In this document: one piece after another, positions 22,347-34,038 of the stretch
Layout: every line of letters starts with the position of its first letter
How positions within the stretch are numbered: the stretch's first letter is position 1
DNA from: Magnolia sinica
Lineage: Eukaryota; Streptophyta; Magnoliopsida; Magnoliales; Magnoliaceae
Length of the DNA: 64,000 nucleotides
Reading direction: 5' to 3'
NCBI RefSeq assembly: GCF_029962835.1
Contig: NC_080583.1
Location: 69,487,158 to 69,551,157 of the forward strand
Position numbers and translations under genes: made by a program
Notes under the pieces: generated by a model
Told to the model about the DNA's origin: nothing
The model's database searches: none
What the model saw: the letters and a program-made list of their open reading frames with translations, nothing else

Positions 22347-22405
<59 letters not shown>
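22347..22405. repeat. (TA)n microsatellite
   Basis: About 29 TA units directly abutting the left end of the MITE at 22406. Confidence 0.97.
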
Positions 22406-22407
<2 letters not shown>

Positions 22408-22949
22408 GAAAATGTACTATGCGCTCGACCTCACGGTAAGCTCCCATGAGGTCGAGCTGTGTGGGCCCCACTGTGATGTGTGTCAACCATTAACACCGTA
22501 CATTTGATGGGTCCCCTCTAAATTATGGGATATCCCAAAAATCAGCCGTATACGGAACTCAGGTGGGCCATACCATTTAAAATCATGTGAAGATATCTTT
22601 AAAACATATAAAAGCACTTGGTGGGGCCTACTGAGCTTTTAATGCTACTGAAACTTGGTCTGAACCCTCATGCAAGTGGGACACACATAATGGATGGGCT
22701 GGATTTGCAAACCACATCTCGGTGGGCCCAAAAAATTGATTATGAATGTTTTAATGATGCACCGCCCCTCCCCACTTCTGTATACGGTGTGGCCCACATA
22801 AGTCACAGATTGACTTGATTTTTGAGACCTAGGCTCACGATGGAATGGTACATCTGACTGATGGGGTAGATTTTCAAAACGCATCACGGTGGGGCCCATA
22901 CAGCTTGGACTCATGGACGGACTCGTGAGGTCAACGCATAGTACCTTTT

Positions 22950-22951
<2 letters not shown>
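22406..22951. mobile_element. TA-associated MITE, complete (546 bp)
   Basis: The left end gggaaaatgtactatgcgct, cgacctcacggtaagctccc is inversely repeated at the right (gtgaggtcaacgcatagtac, cttttcc), giving imperfect terminal inverted repeats of about 70 bp that include gtgggccccactgtgatg / catcacggtggggcccat. It is flanked on both sides by TA arrays. Non-coding. The precise flanking by TA recalls the rice Micron-type MITEs that sit in TA microsatellites; family membership is not shown. Confidence 0.85.

Positions 22952-23033
<82 letters not shown>
22952..23033. repeat. (TA)n microsatellite, 41 units
   Basis: Uninterrupted, between two MITE copies. Confidence 0.97.
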
Positions 23034-23035
<2 letters not shown>

Positions 23036-23039
23036 AAAT

Positions 23040-23552
23040 GGCACTGGGAAATGTTACTATGAGGTTGACCTCATTAGAACTTCCCATGAGGTTTGAGCTG
23101 TGTGGGATCTGCTATGATGTTTGTCAAACATCAACACCATGAATTCGCTGGGTCCCCTTTAGTTTATGGGATATTCCAAAAATCAGACATATGGAAAATG
23201 GAGGGGGTGGGTTTACCACGTGATGACATGCCTAAAACATATAAAATCACTTGGTGGGGCCCAGATGAGTTTTGGATGCGGCTGAAACTCGGTCTGACCC
23301 CTCATCCAAGTAGGACACACACAATAGATGGTCTGGATTTGTGAAGCACATCTAAGAGGGTCTAATAAATGATTATGAACTTTTTAATGGGAGGGTAACC
23401 CCTCTCATGTGTTTTATGTGGTGTGCCACACTCAAGTCATAGATTGATTTGATTTTTAAGGCCGTACCCCACCATGTATTGTTGCATCTAGCTGATGCGA
23501 TAGATGTTCGACACACATTACAGTGGGGACCGCAGCTCGACCTCATATTACC
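23040..23552. mobile_element. TA-associated MITE, second copy, shortened right end
   Basis: Left end gggaaatgttactatgaggt, tgacctcattagaacttccc matches the copy at 22406. Middle blocks match too (cacttggtggggcc, ctgaaactYggtctga, acacacaaYRgatgg). The right end (cagctcgacctcatattacc) lacks about 30 bp and abuts another TA array. Sequence divergence from copy 1 is high. Confidence 0.8.
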
Positions 23553-23572
23553 ATATATATATATATATATAT
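23553..23572. repeat. (TA)n microsatellite, 10 units
   Basis: Abuts the right end of the second TA-associated MITE. Confidence 0.95.
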
Positions 23573-23810
23573 TCCTTCATCCAAGTTTGTATAACCTAAT
23601 CAATAGGATGGAGTCTAATTAAAAATATCAGTGGGCCTTAGAAAGATTTTAATGGTTAGTGTTCAATTATCATAATTTTCCCTCGATATGGTTGTGGTTA
23701 TATTTGGTTCTGCCTCATTTTTTGGCGCATGTTTTAATATAATTTTAAAAAAATAAAAAAAAATAGATGGACGTTGTAGATAACACACATACATCGTGGT
23801 GGCCCACAGA
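23573..23810. mobile_element. GGGCCC MITE, right half
   Basis: Follows the consensus right half: aacctaatcaataggatgga, agtgggccttagaaagattt, gttagtgttcaatta, tgcctcattttttggcgcat, gatggacgttgtagataaca, catacatcgtggtggcccac. The left half is missing next to the TA array. Confidence 0.75.
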
Positions 23811-24359
23811 TCACCGACGAGTAACCACATTGCAACTGGCAGCATCAACAGGCAATCAGCGTCCTTGGTTGATGTGACCTGCCCACAAAAAACAAAGGGA
23901 GAGCACATGACCTGCACCACCAAAAGCTGTCCCACCCAGAACAAAAGGTCAGGATTCTCATGCGTAGGGACCCTTCTTGAAGCATGTGAGTACGGATCCA
24001 TGGCCATATTCCCCTCACATCTCATTCATGTTCCCTTTCTCCACCTCAACCTTAGAGGCAGGGAATCCAAGATACCGACACATGTCTTTACTTCACATGA
24101 ACATGTGTCATGTCTCTGTGAACATGAATCATGCATGTATCCATGACCCTAGTGCACCACACCATGCATGAAAGTGACCATACGTTGCAGCCAACCTGAT
24201 TTTGCATTTATAATTTTGAAAAAAGGAAGGAGGAGGGCCCATGCATGCTAATCAACATGCGATGTATATAACGGTATCGGTGTTCGTAATACAGATATGT
24301 TTCTGAATTATTATGATTTTTTTCTTTTTTCAAATATGTTTCTTATGGGATTATTATGA

Positions 24360-24393
<34 letters not shown>

Positions 24394-24677
24394 TATTTTT
24401 TAAAGATATGTTTTGAATTTGTTATGGTTTTTTCTTTCATAATGGCAATTATGATTATTTTAGCTTGAAATGCGTAACAATATTAAAGTAAGACTCTTAT
24501 TAGGTGGGCCACACTTGATCAGTGTGTAGATATAACTATTGAATTATTTAGATTGAGCAATTCAGTGGGCCCCATTATATTTGTGATCATTATAAATATG
24601 TTTCGGGTAGGATGCTTGAACCCGGTTTCTATATATACTTATTAAGCCAGATATGGAAACTTATGGTATGGAAACTC
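23811..24677. other. Spacer with (TTA)n, no gene
   Basis: The frames at 23663-24171 overlap each other on both strands and have no recognisable domain. A TTA run occupies 24361-24391. At 24250-24480 there is a diverged relative of the tandem unit at 25367-25745 (it ends agcttgaaatgcgtaacaat). Confidence 0.4.
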
Positions 24678-24680
24678 TAG

Positions 24681-25093
24681 GGGCCCGTTTGGCCGGATGG
24701 ATTGGAAGGGATTGAATGGTACTAGGGTGGATGGCATGGATTTCTAGGTAATGATGGTGTTGTCAGTGGATTGTGTTGAGATCCATGGGATTGCTCTATC
24801 CCTGGATTGCTATATCCAGTCTGTTTGGCACGCCCGGCTAATCCTGGGATTAAACCTTCCCATCCCTTTCAATCCCTTGAACCAAATACGTCCTAGGTAA
24901 ATTTGAATGGATAAGGGTGGATTGGATGGGATTTAAAGGTAATGATGGTGTTGTCCGTGGATTGTCTTAAGATCCATGGGATTGGGATCGGATCACCGAC
25001 TCTGTTTGGCATGCCCAGCCATTCCCGGGATTTAACTTCCAATCCCTTCCAATACCATCCAGTCTCTTCCAATCCGACCTGCCAAACGGGCCC
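24681..25093. mobile_element. MITE with GGGCCCGTTTGGC ends and TAG target duplication
   Basis: Ends gggcccgtttggccgg and the inverted tgccaaacgggccc are flanked on both sides by TAG (24678-24680 and 25094-25096). The interior consists of two related halves (about 24700-24890 and 24905-25070) that both carry taatgatggtgttgtc, gtggattgt, agatccatgggattg, ctgtttggcaYgccc and gggattaa. Non-coding. The 3-bp duplication fits PIF/Harbinger or CACTA-like MITEs. Confidence 0.8.
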
Positions 25094-25096
25094 TAG

Positions 25097-25366
25097 AAGA
25101 GAAAAGTTGTGATGGATAAGCTTTTTTGGCCCTCTCTTTTATAAATATATGTCTAGATCCCTCACCCATATAAGAGAGGAAACCCTAGTCTCGTTAAATG
25201 TTCTCCTAAGAATGTAAGGTGTGCAAGACTAAAATCTCTTTTCGATCACAACGCGGCATTGAGAATATTTTCCTAATTAAGTACGCCTTTAAGATTAAAA
25301 TATTGAATCTCCATTATTGATGCATACACCATCCGTTAATTCTATAATATAGATTTAACAATTACG
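25097..25366. other. Spacer, no gene
   Basis: Contains ataagagaggaaaccctagtctcg and AT-rich sequence. No coding frame. Confidence 0.35.
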
Positions 25367-25745
25367 TACGTGATGGTAATAGTGGCCGTTATTATATATG
25401 TTTCAAAATTATTATAAGGTTTTTTTTTTTCGAAACGGCCATTATTGTTATTTTGGCTCGAAATGCATAACAACATATTACGTAACAGTAATGGTGGTTG
25501 TAATAATTATTGCTATATAAGTATGTTTTGAAATCGCTACGCGTTATTTTTTCCAGTAACAGGCCATTATGATTGTTTTGGCTCGAAATGCATAACAGTA
25601 TGTTAAGTAACAGTAATGGTGGCCATAATAAATATAACTACATAAATATGTTTCAAAATTATTATAGGTCTTTTTTATTTTTATTTTTTCTGTAACGCTC
25701 ATTATGGTTGTTTTGCCCCGAAATGCCCGAAATGCATACCGGTTA
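25367..25745. repeat. Tandem repeat, three copies of 115-135 bp
   Basis: Units start near 25367, 25482 and 25607 with gtaacagtaatggtggccgt. Each contains ataWRtatgttt, caaaattattataggttttt, acggccattatKgttgtttt and ends ggctcgaaatgcataac. The T-runs vary in length between copies. Confidence 0.85.
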
Positions 25746-26241
25746 TGATGCTAATGGATGCTTTCAGACCACTCACATATGCTCCACACATGTGGGAAGG
25801 AAGGGCTGCACGTGGAAATATATGGCGAGTTGAAGTTATAAGGCATGGTTAAAAGACTAGGTGAACTGAATGACTCGGTTCGGTTCTGAGGTGGGGCTGA
25901 ATCGACCCAAATTGCCTAATTAAGTTGGGGGCAACTCGGGTGGTATCGGACCAGACCAGGTACTATTAAGCCCCATCAAGCTCATCTCAGAGATAGGCAG
26001 AAAATTAGGATTAGCCATCTAGGACTGTCAACGGGCCAGGCTGGCCTGTCGGGCTTTTGGGGCCAAGCCACTTCTATCATAGAGTCCATCCAGCTGGTCT
26101 GTTTAGGATTTATATAGAATATTTTTGCAAAGGGGCTAGATAGAAGAACTATTGGGCAAGATCTGGGCTTGGCTTGGTCTGATCTTTTGAGCCAAGGCTC
26201 ATCATGTCTCGGATCGGTAGTGACGCCGAAATCTCAGTAAT
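25746..26241. other. Spacer, no gene
   Basis: Contains gggccaggctggcctgtcgg-type GC blocks (26033-26055), partly echoed at 26760 (ggtccagcccattgacagcc). No coding frame. Confidence 0.35.
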
Positions 26242-26695
26242 GGTCGGTACTGTAGACCCACCATGATGAATTTGTTTTATCTATTCTGGCCGTCCATTTT
26301 TCAGCTCATTTTAGGGCATGATCCAAAAAATGAGGCAGATGCAAATCTCAGGTGGACCACACCACAGGAAATAGTGGTGATTAAATGCCTACTATTGAAA
26401 ATTTCTTAAGGCCCACTGTAATGTTTATCTCTTATCTAGCTTGTTGATTAAATCACACACATGGATGAAGGGAAAACACAAATATCAGCTTAATCCAAAA
26501 CTTTTGTAGCCCCCAAAAAGTTTTCAATAGTAGGCATTCAATCACCACTGTTTCATGTGGTGCGGTCCACCTGAATTTTGGATCTTACTCATTTTTGGAC
26601 TAACACCTTAAAATGAGCTGAAAAAAGTAAAAAGAAAAAGAAGGATAAACAGCGTAGATAAAATACATACATGATGGGGGCCCACAGCACCGACC
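26242..26695. mobile_element. GGGCCC fold-back MITE, complete
   Basis: Outer ends ggtcggtactgtagaccca and tgggggcccacagcaccgacc are inverted copies. Inner arms pair over most of the element (aaatgcctactattgaaaat against agttttcaatagtaggcatt). Non-coding. Confidence 0.88.
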
Positions 26696-27345
26696 TCGGT
26701 GCTGGAGGGGTCACTACTGGAATCAACTCCGGCTCGCCAACATGAACCATCTGGTGAACCGGTCCAGCCCATTGACAGCCCTATATCAGTGATTCAGCAT
26801 GGAAAATTCCACCATGGGTGGAGCATGGCCCAAAAGTCTCCAAGATTGGAAAATCCCAGCAACCAATACAGGGACCTTTTATAGTTGGATGTAGACCGTT
26901 GTTGCAGTTTCAACCATAATTTTGTTCATCTTCTTAGCCATCTCTTTGTAGGCCAAAAGGTTGAGAAGTTGAATTTTCTTGTCAAGGAGATTTTTAGGCC
27001 GAGTCTATCAATGGGGCCACATAAAAGACCACTTGTCTAGATTACTTAACCATGGGGATCCAATTTTCAGAATAAAAAATATTTGTACATTGCGCAAAAA
27101 TGTAGCCTCTATCTAAAATCTTTTAGAGATTTGAGAATTTCTCCCTCAAAATGTTGATGGGAAATGAAAATTATTTGAGAATTTATAGAAAATAAAACAA
27201 GGATTCAAGAGGAAAAGTACATTTTAGGAAACAAAAATATATTACACTATTGCTACCAAAGATTTATGATCCTTAAAGGAGATTTCTCTTTATCAAAGAG
27301 ATTTGTCATCTTTGAAGGAGATTTCTCCTTATTAATATCTTGTTA
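26696..27345. other. Spacer, no gene
   Basis: Contains a short repeated phrase aaaggagatttctcYtta (27275 and 27315). The frame 26699-26884 has no recognisable domain. Ends in the TTA target site of the CACTA element. Confidence 0.35.
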
Positions 27346-27371
27346 TTACACTGCCAAAAAACTGGGAAAAA

Positions 27372-27645
27372 GCTACGGATACAAACCGTAGCTAAAGTCC
27401 TATGGCTACGGTTATAGACTGTAGCACGACCGTAGCCATTGGTGCCATAGCCGTAGGTCTTAAAGCTATGGCTACGGTTTTAATCCGTAGCCATAAAGAC
27501 AATAGCTACGGATTAAAGCCGTAGCAATACTTTCCGTATCTCTAAAGTATATACCTCTACGGATTATATCTGTAGCTAAAAGTAGAGCAAGAACCGTAGC
27601 AATAGGTTTCCAGATAAAAGGCAACGGTTAATAGCCGTAGCAATT
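27372..27645. repeat. CACTA subterminal repeats, 3' end
   Basis: About a dozen copies of gctacgg or its complement ccgtagc in 270 bp, often as small palindromes (ctacggatacaaaccgtag). Confidence 0.85.
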
Positions 27646-27872
27646 GTCTATTTTTTTAAAAAATAATTAAAGAAAATATAATAATGGCATCTCTTGCCAT
27701 TGTAGTACATGACCTGATAGATCAACTCATATAAAAGCTAATATAGATAAATACTTCATGGCTAAATCATTTATTTATTCAATCAAATACAATCATTCAT
27801 TCATTCAATCGAATACAATTACTCATTTTAGTCCATTGACAAAAGTACAATACCAACATAATAGTTATATAT

Positions 27873-28076
27873 CTATTTAAAGTTCTCATTGACAGCAAGA
27901 TCCAATGCCTTCTCGCAGCTAAATAGCTTCTCAACATTCGCAAGCGACAACTCCATAGATGTGCCTTTACTGGTTATCAATTTTTCATCAACTAACACTC
28001 TATTCTCAGCTTCGCTTTGATCCGAAAGCTTACTGCACATGGTTGACCACCTCACGAACCACGCATTGCTTTCATA
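27873..28076 (-). pseudogene. Unidentified terminal exon inside the CACTA element
   Basis: On the minus strand an exon follows a good acceptor (gtttggttttgcag) at 28077 and stays open for 67 codons to TAG at 27873. It starts YESNAWFVRWSTMCSKLSD and ends KALDLAVNENFK. It is the last exon-like feature before the element's 3' terminus. I do not recognise the family. It could be the 3' exon of a CACTA-encoded second protein or another captured host piece. Confidence 0.4.
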
Positions 28077-29203
28077 CTGCAAAACCAAACTTCATCAACA
28101 TACAGCAAGTGTGCAACAGTTATGCTAAAATGCAAAATGTCAAAGGAAATCCATATTTCAATAATATATACCTTCAGGTTGCTCAACATTTTCACAGTAG
28201 TAGGATTAAAATATAATTGCATAGAAGGAAATTTAGGTAATTAGATAGCAGGCAAAAAAGAAAAAGAAATAGGTAAGAAGTAGGACTAGGAGCCAAAGTC
28301 CAATGCACAGTATACTCCAGTAGGTAGCGATGTTTTTCTTTCACCCTGACTGGGAATTAAAAAGCAGGTGGTTCTAAATTTACTTGATTGGGAACTAGAG
28401 AGCTAGGTTGGACATTCCTCAGATGGTAATTCCCTTGCAGGGACAACCGGTAACTCACATTTCACAACCTGCACCAGAAACTATAATTAACAAAGATAAA
28501 ATTGGAGCAGTTAAAATAATTCTACAGCAAGATTCATGCATTCTTGTTTCTAAATGAGACTCTGTTCCTAGATATCCAACCATCCATTAGTGGTGGATGG
28601 GAATCATGTACACAACCAAGTTTCAACTTGGGTCACATGTACGATAGGTGGCTAAGATGTTCCAAACTAAGAGATTTTCCTATGCCAAACATGCTCTAGT
28701 TGATGGTTTTCTATCCATTTCCCTATGCTAAACATGCTGTAGTTAGTGGTTTTCTATCTATTTTCCTAGCACAAGCATGGCTCGCCAAATGATTGAGTCG
28801 GCTCATGTGGCATGGGTATACACATGCTGTGATTCACATTTTTTCCCCTCACAAATTAATTTAGCAATAATATGAAGTTCTAAAAAGAGCTTAAAAGGTG
28901 TTTAAATGTCAGGGTGCATTTGGAAGCTTCGCTTTTAGAATAGAGAATGGGCAATGGGCAAACCCAATTGCAATTTAGGGCAGCAATAGAGCGTAAAAGA
29001 AATCTGACTTAACACTGTTTGCATTTTCCTATGCCAACCCAAACCAAGTGAGATAATAATGTTCTAGAATTACAAACCCATTCTTTTCTTATTTGTGATT
29101 TGAGCCGAACCCGTTTTACTGACAAAAGTGAAAACTTCCGAACACATCCTCAGTTCTTAAATTTCCGTTTCTTTTTTATTTCAAATCAAACACAAAAAGG
29201 TAC
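28077..29203 (-). other. Intron-like interior of CACTA element, no exon recognised
   Basis: AT-rich sequence between the terminal exon and the kinase exon. The next kinase exon expected after the glycine-rich loop is absent here, so the captured kinase gene was cut within the following intron. Confidence 0.45.
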
Positions 29204-30755
29204 CTTATAAATGGGCCCAAATCCTCCCTCTCCCAACTTATTTGCCGGACTAAAGTCCTCTGTTGCAGCCCTTAGTTCAGAATAACTGAAATTGTTTGCT
29301 TTGGTAGCCATGATTAGACACTCTGCAAATTCAGATACAAAGGAAGATTTGGATCATATTATCTACTTAATCAATGCATGCATGCACAATCTCTATTTTT
29401 GAACATGGGCTTCACTAAAATCAAAATTGTATGGCTGTGTTTGCATGCACAACCAATTGAATTGTGAGCATTCAGTTGAGTCCTAGTGAAATAACCAGAC
29501 CGTAAGGACAATCAGTTGCTCTCCTTTCAAGTCCAACCTCAAAACTAATGTATTGCAATTTCAATAATATTCCATTAATATGAATATTTTATAATTTTTC
29601 CATTTCCAGTCCACTGAACTAATTATTGCAATATGATTCAATTGTGCATCCAAGCACATCCTAAGGGTGTGTTTGGATGTACCCTAAATCACAATCACAA
29701 TGGATATTTTGGCAAACCAGATGTTCATCAATTCTGTTGAGTGTTCGAGACAACAGAGAAAATGGAAACTCCAGTATAAAGAGTAGCAATTGTCCACTTT
29801 TTCTGCCCCAAGTCAATATTTAGGATTTTCAGGTCATGTTTGAAATGTTGCGGATATCAACCTGGGTGGAATGGAATCCTGCCCTCCTGGACATCTGAAT
29901 ATGGCCTAAGAAAGCCAATTGACCACAAGAAGTTTTTTTGGAACAAAATTGTAATTTCTCCTATTTAAGACGGAAGACTATATTCCGCCAATTGAGTTAC
30001 AAGTGTCTGAGTTGGAGTTTCAATGCATATCGATTAGGTTGTGTTTGGATGCTCAGTTGAATTGAATCGTAATAATCCATTTCAATAAAACAGAAAGTGA
30101 CCAAGTATGGTTAGTGTCAAGATTGCAATTGCGACAATTTCAAGTTGGTATACATGGAATTGCAATTACGGCATCACCCCCAACTTTGGTCATTCCTCTG
30201 CAATGATTTGAATGAATTGCAATCCACTTCAATTGAGCATCCAAATGCACCCTAATTTAGCAATATTGGCATTACCTTCATCTTCATCAATACCCCTTCT
30301 CCTGCATCTCCAGATAAAAACTGCGAAAATGGATATAAAGCTCAGAGCGCCAACACCAACTACAATCCCAATGATCAAACCAGTCTTGCTTTTCTTTCCC
30401 CAACCTGGCGGACTTCTAACAGTCGGTATGAAATCTAAATTAAAAAAAAAAAAAAAGAAAAGAAAAAAGAAAAAGGATATGTATATTCATCTGTTAGTAT
30501 CAAACAGTTAGAAATTTGCAGAATTTAATTCTAATATTCAGTCCTGGATATATTACCTGGAGTGACACTGATGGCCGAAATGGATGGACCAAAAGTACCT
30601 TGATTAGGTATACAGCAAGTCCCTTTCCCGGCCCAAAAGAGATGGATTTCAAGGAAATTTTCGGTTACAATAGTCTGGAAAGTCCTCTGAATGGCTCTCC
30701 TAGAGACCCCACCTGCTGCTTTTTTTATATCAAAATCTTTCAATTGAAGATTTCC
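29204..30755 (-). pseudogene. Captured fragment of an LRR-malectin receptor-like kinase (class VIII-2 type), three exons
   Basis: Minus strand, in gene order: exon 30557-30755, malectin-domain end (LKDFDIKKAAGG, FWAGKGTCCIPNQG, SISAISVTP); exon 30276-30434, juxtamembrane and transmembrane helix (LIIGIVVGVGALSFISIF followed by WRCRRR); exon 29204-29322, start of the kinase domain (FSYSELRAATEDFSPANK and the loop KLGEGGFGPIYK). AG/GT splice signals flank the exons (cttcag before the first, ctccag|gtaata after it, gaag|gtaatg after the second, tttgcag before and ataag|gtacc after the third). Phase is kept between the last two. LRRs, most of the malectin domain and the catalytic loop are missing, so no active kinase is possible. 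Full-length relatives are plasma-membrane kinases of about 1000 residues (At1g53430/At1g56140 group). Confidence 0.88.
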
Positions 30756-31617
30756 CTGAAGAAGCAATTAATAGAATTTCAAAACTAGTGGAGACTATTC
30801 TTACATCAAATTCACAAACTACACTATCAGAAATGCATGTCCCGCCCACATTATCAGAAATGAATGTCCCGCCCAAAGATCAAGTACAACTATTTTTTTT
30901 TAGCATTTCAAGATTCGTGGGAACCAATTTCGAAGTTCAAGATGACCCTTATCATGACTGTCCTATCGATGTTCTATGGAACTGTCAGTTTCTTTAGACC
31001 ACTTAACTATCCCAAGCCTAAATTTTAGTAAGATGTTTTATGGTGATATACTTAAATAGCATTTGGATGCACTATTATACGGATTGGCAATTATTGGTCT
31101 AAGTAGAAAAACTAAGTTCTATTTATGATGGATTAGGCTCCAAATTGCAAGTCCACTAGATTTAAGTTGGACTAAAAAGAGACCTGACTGCAATTTAAGG
31201 GCCACTCTCTTCATTACAGGAACTAGAAATCGTTATTATTATTTTTTCATGCTTACTTGGCTAAACAAATCAATCACTTGAGATCATAGTTGATTTACAA
31301 CTTATGATTTGAGCTGAACTTAAGCAGAATGATTTGAATCCCATCTTGAATCTCTTTTTATCTAGATGAATCCTACAATTCTATGATTTGAATCCTATGA
31401 TTTAGATTCAAATCTGAATTTATAATTGTTCTCTTTTGTTTTTAGAAACTAGGATTCCAAGCAACTGTACTACATGAAAAATGTTTGCTATAAAATATGC
31501 ACTAATGATTTGGCAACGTGCACTTATAAAATAGTATAGCATGGTTTGCTATGTAAATATGAAAATAAGAGAATTTCTCAATGTTAGGTAGAGAAAAATA
31601 ATGACAACTCAAGATAA
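30756..31617 (-). other. Junction between captured fragments, no exon recognised
   Basis: Lies between the kinase and NOT1 pieces. It has a short direct repeat (aatgtcccgcccaca / aatgtcccgcccaaa at about 30835-30880) and otherwise AT-rich non-coding sequence. Confidence 0.4.
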
Positions 31618-32014
31618 CTTGAGATACTCATCAATGTCAACCTTAATCTGCTTTGCTTTCAGAGCACCATCAACCTCAAAGAGAATGCCCGGTAATTGGC
31701 TGATTTCAGCCAGCAAATCAATCTGCATTCAGGAGAGAAGAAAGATGCTAGCTTAATAGAGAACTATTAAATATTGATTAGGAAGTTCAAACAAAATCGT
31801 GATGCAGCCAACTTCAAGTTGGGAGTAGAAGGATTGGGCAACCTCATGTTTCGTGGGAATGCACTTTGAATAACATTCCGCATTTGAATGCAACTGGGTG
31901 GAATCACATCACAAAAGTTGAAATGATAATCACAAAGGAACTCCGGAAAATCATGAAGCAGTACCAAGAGCCACCCTTAGAGTGCCTTTGTACAGAAAGT
32001 GAACCTGCCCACAA

Positions 32015-32051
<37 letters not shown>

Positions 32052-32975
32052 GATGATACCACAGTTGTGTAAGATGAGGAGAAAGAAGATAATTATGACA
32101 TTCATGAGTAACACATACCTGAAAGTTGGAACTATCAAGGACAGGGTCAGGGGAACCAAGGTCCAAAAGTCAATTCAGAAACAATCTGAAATATGCCCTT
32201 CGGCTGAAAGCAGCTTTCTTCTCTTTTGCATCCTTTTGGATAACTCTCACAATCACTGACAAAATCTGCCACGTGTCATAGTGAGAACACTCTAAGTAAC
32301 CATAATGGAAGCAGAAGTATAAATTTTATTTTTATTTTAAAACAAAAAATAAATAAATAAAACAAAAAAATTTCCTTGTGCATGTGTTTCAACCTTGGGC
32401 AAGAGAAACACATTACTTGATCCCTGGTCCACCATACAATACTAACAACAACAAAGATAAATGAAGTTACAAATCATTGAATTAATTAAAGCAAACAGCT
32501 ACTGAGGTTAATGTAACTAGCAACATTTGTTACAACTGAAAGAAATTTCCCATAACCACAAAAAAAAAGAAAAAGAAAGAAAAGATCGCTACCTTAATAA
32601 CTAAAACCACAAGCTTTGCATACATATCAATAACAACAAATGAGAGATGTTGGACTTGTTGTGGCGTTTATAGGGAAAATGAGCTTGGATTAATCATGTC
32701 AGTGGCCAAACAATTTGCTACAGAAATTTCCAGAAATTATAGGTAGAAAGAGAAAGAAAACTCTTAACAACTGTGAGGGTCTGGAGGATTCTCATGGAAA
32801 CATAATACAAACCACGAAAAAAGTTTACCATGAGGATTTGGAAAAAGCGATCCGTGAGATCATTCCCTTTAAGCAACCCACTTTGTTGTAACTCTGAGAT
32901 ATAATGGGTATAAGCGACATCAATATTGCCAGGAAGTTCACAAATCCGACACCACTCAGCAAACAGACGAGAAAC
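31618..32975 (-). pseudogene. Captured fragment of CCR4-NOT complex subunit 1 (NOT1), five exons
   Basis: Minus strand, in order: exon 32829-32975 (VSRLFAEWCRICELPG, GLLKGNDLTDRFFQIL); exon 32394-32441 (YCMVDQGSSNVFLLPK); exon 32119-32265 (VRVIQKDAKEKK, SPDPVLDSSNFQ, one in-frame stop at the usual W); exon 31812-32004 ([44 protein letters not shown], with a 1-bp shift after RV); exon 31618-31722 (IDLLAEISQLPGILFEVDG). These match successive parts of plant NOT1, the scaffold of the cytoplasmic CCR4-NOT deadenylase. Intact AG/GT signals remain at several borders (ctgcag| and catg|gtaaac; cag|gtatgt). Introns show DNA-level capture. A stretch between the third and fourth exons is missing, next to an A32 run at 32018-32049. 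Confidence 0.92.
32018..32049 (+). repeat. A32 homopolymer
   Basis: A run at the site where part of the captured NOT1 gene is missing, marking the probable deletion or rearrangement point. Confidence 0.9.
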
Positions 32976-33983
32976 CTGCAGTTTATTCATAGAAAATGGA
33001 AAGCACATAGAAAAATCAAGATCAGACTCAAAGAAAAATAAAAAAGCACATAGAAAATGGAACAAATATTAAATAAGACAAACAAACAAGCACCTGCACA
33101 TCAGGAAGGATTTTCATTCACGATTCAACAAACATAAAATTCATTTCATTTCCTTTTTATGACTTCATATGTTTGTTTTTGGGTTTTCTATGCTACTCAA
33201 ATTTCCAATTCAATAATTTCCAAGTATCTAATCGGTCCCTAAAGTATCTGAAATTTGAAGAACTACAGCTGATTTGATAAATATTGCAACATATGTAAGC
33301 AAAGGTATTACTTGAATTCCGTGGCCAGGCACATACTACATGCAACTCATTAAAATTATTTTTACTCAAGTATATGCAACAACATATATATGTAAGCAAG
33401 GAAAACTATTACTAGAATTTTAACAGAGGACCACAGGCACATAGATACTTCACTACATCTGCAGGAATTAATATTAGTATTTTTTTTCCATATTAACCAC
33501 CGCATCGTCCTAGCCATTTGAGATTGGTGTTACGAACCCTGTTTCGCTAATCCCACTATTCTCAGAAAGTAAAAAATCCTTCATATCACTTCATAGCTGA
33601 AAAAGAACTACTCCATTAGTCATTTCCATTTTAGTGAATTGAAATTTTGCGATTGAATTCAACTGAGCATCCAAATGCAGCCTCAATGAACTTGAAGAGA
33701 TTCCTATGCTAGTGAACTAAAAATGTAAATAACCACCATCCCAAAAGCTCTAAATTCCTAAAGTATATAATAAAGCCACTCCACTTTCTTCCCCAAAAGA
33801 CTTTTTATCTGCAGTCATTTAGAAAGCAAACTAGGTATATATACAATATCCAATTTTCCATGTTTGTCTGCATATTGCATACACATGAACATGTTACATA
33901 TGCATACATAAACGTACATCTAAACCTACATAATGGGCTATGCATAAATGCATGTGGACCTATACAAGTTTATACATACATAC

Positions 33984-34038
<55 letters not shown>

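Noticed and set aside
22019..22439. Open frames of repeating isoleucine-tyrosine on both strands
   Set aside because: They are translations of TA microsatellites and carry no coding signal.
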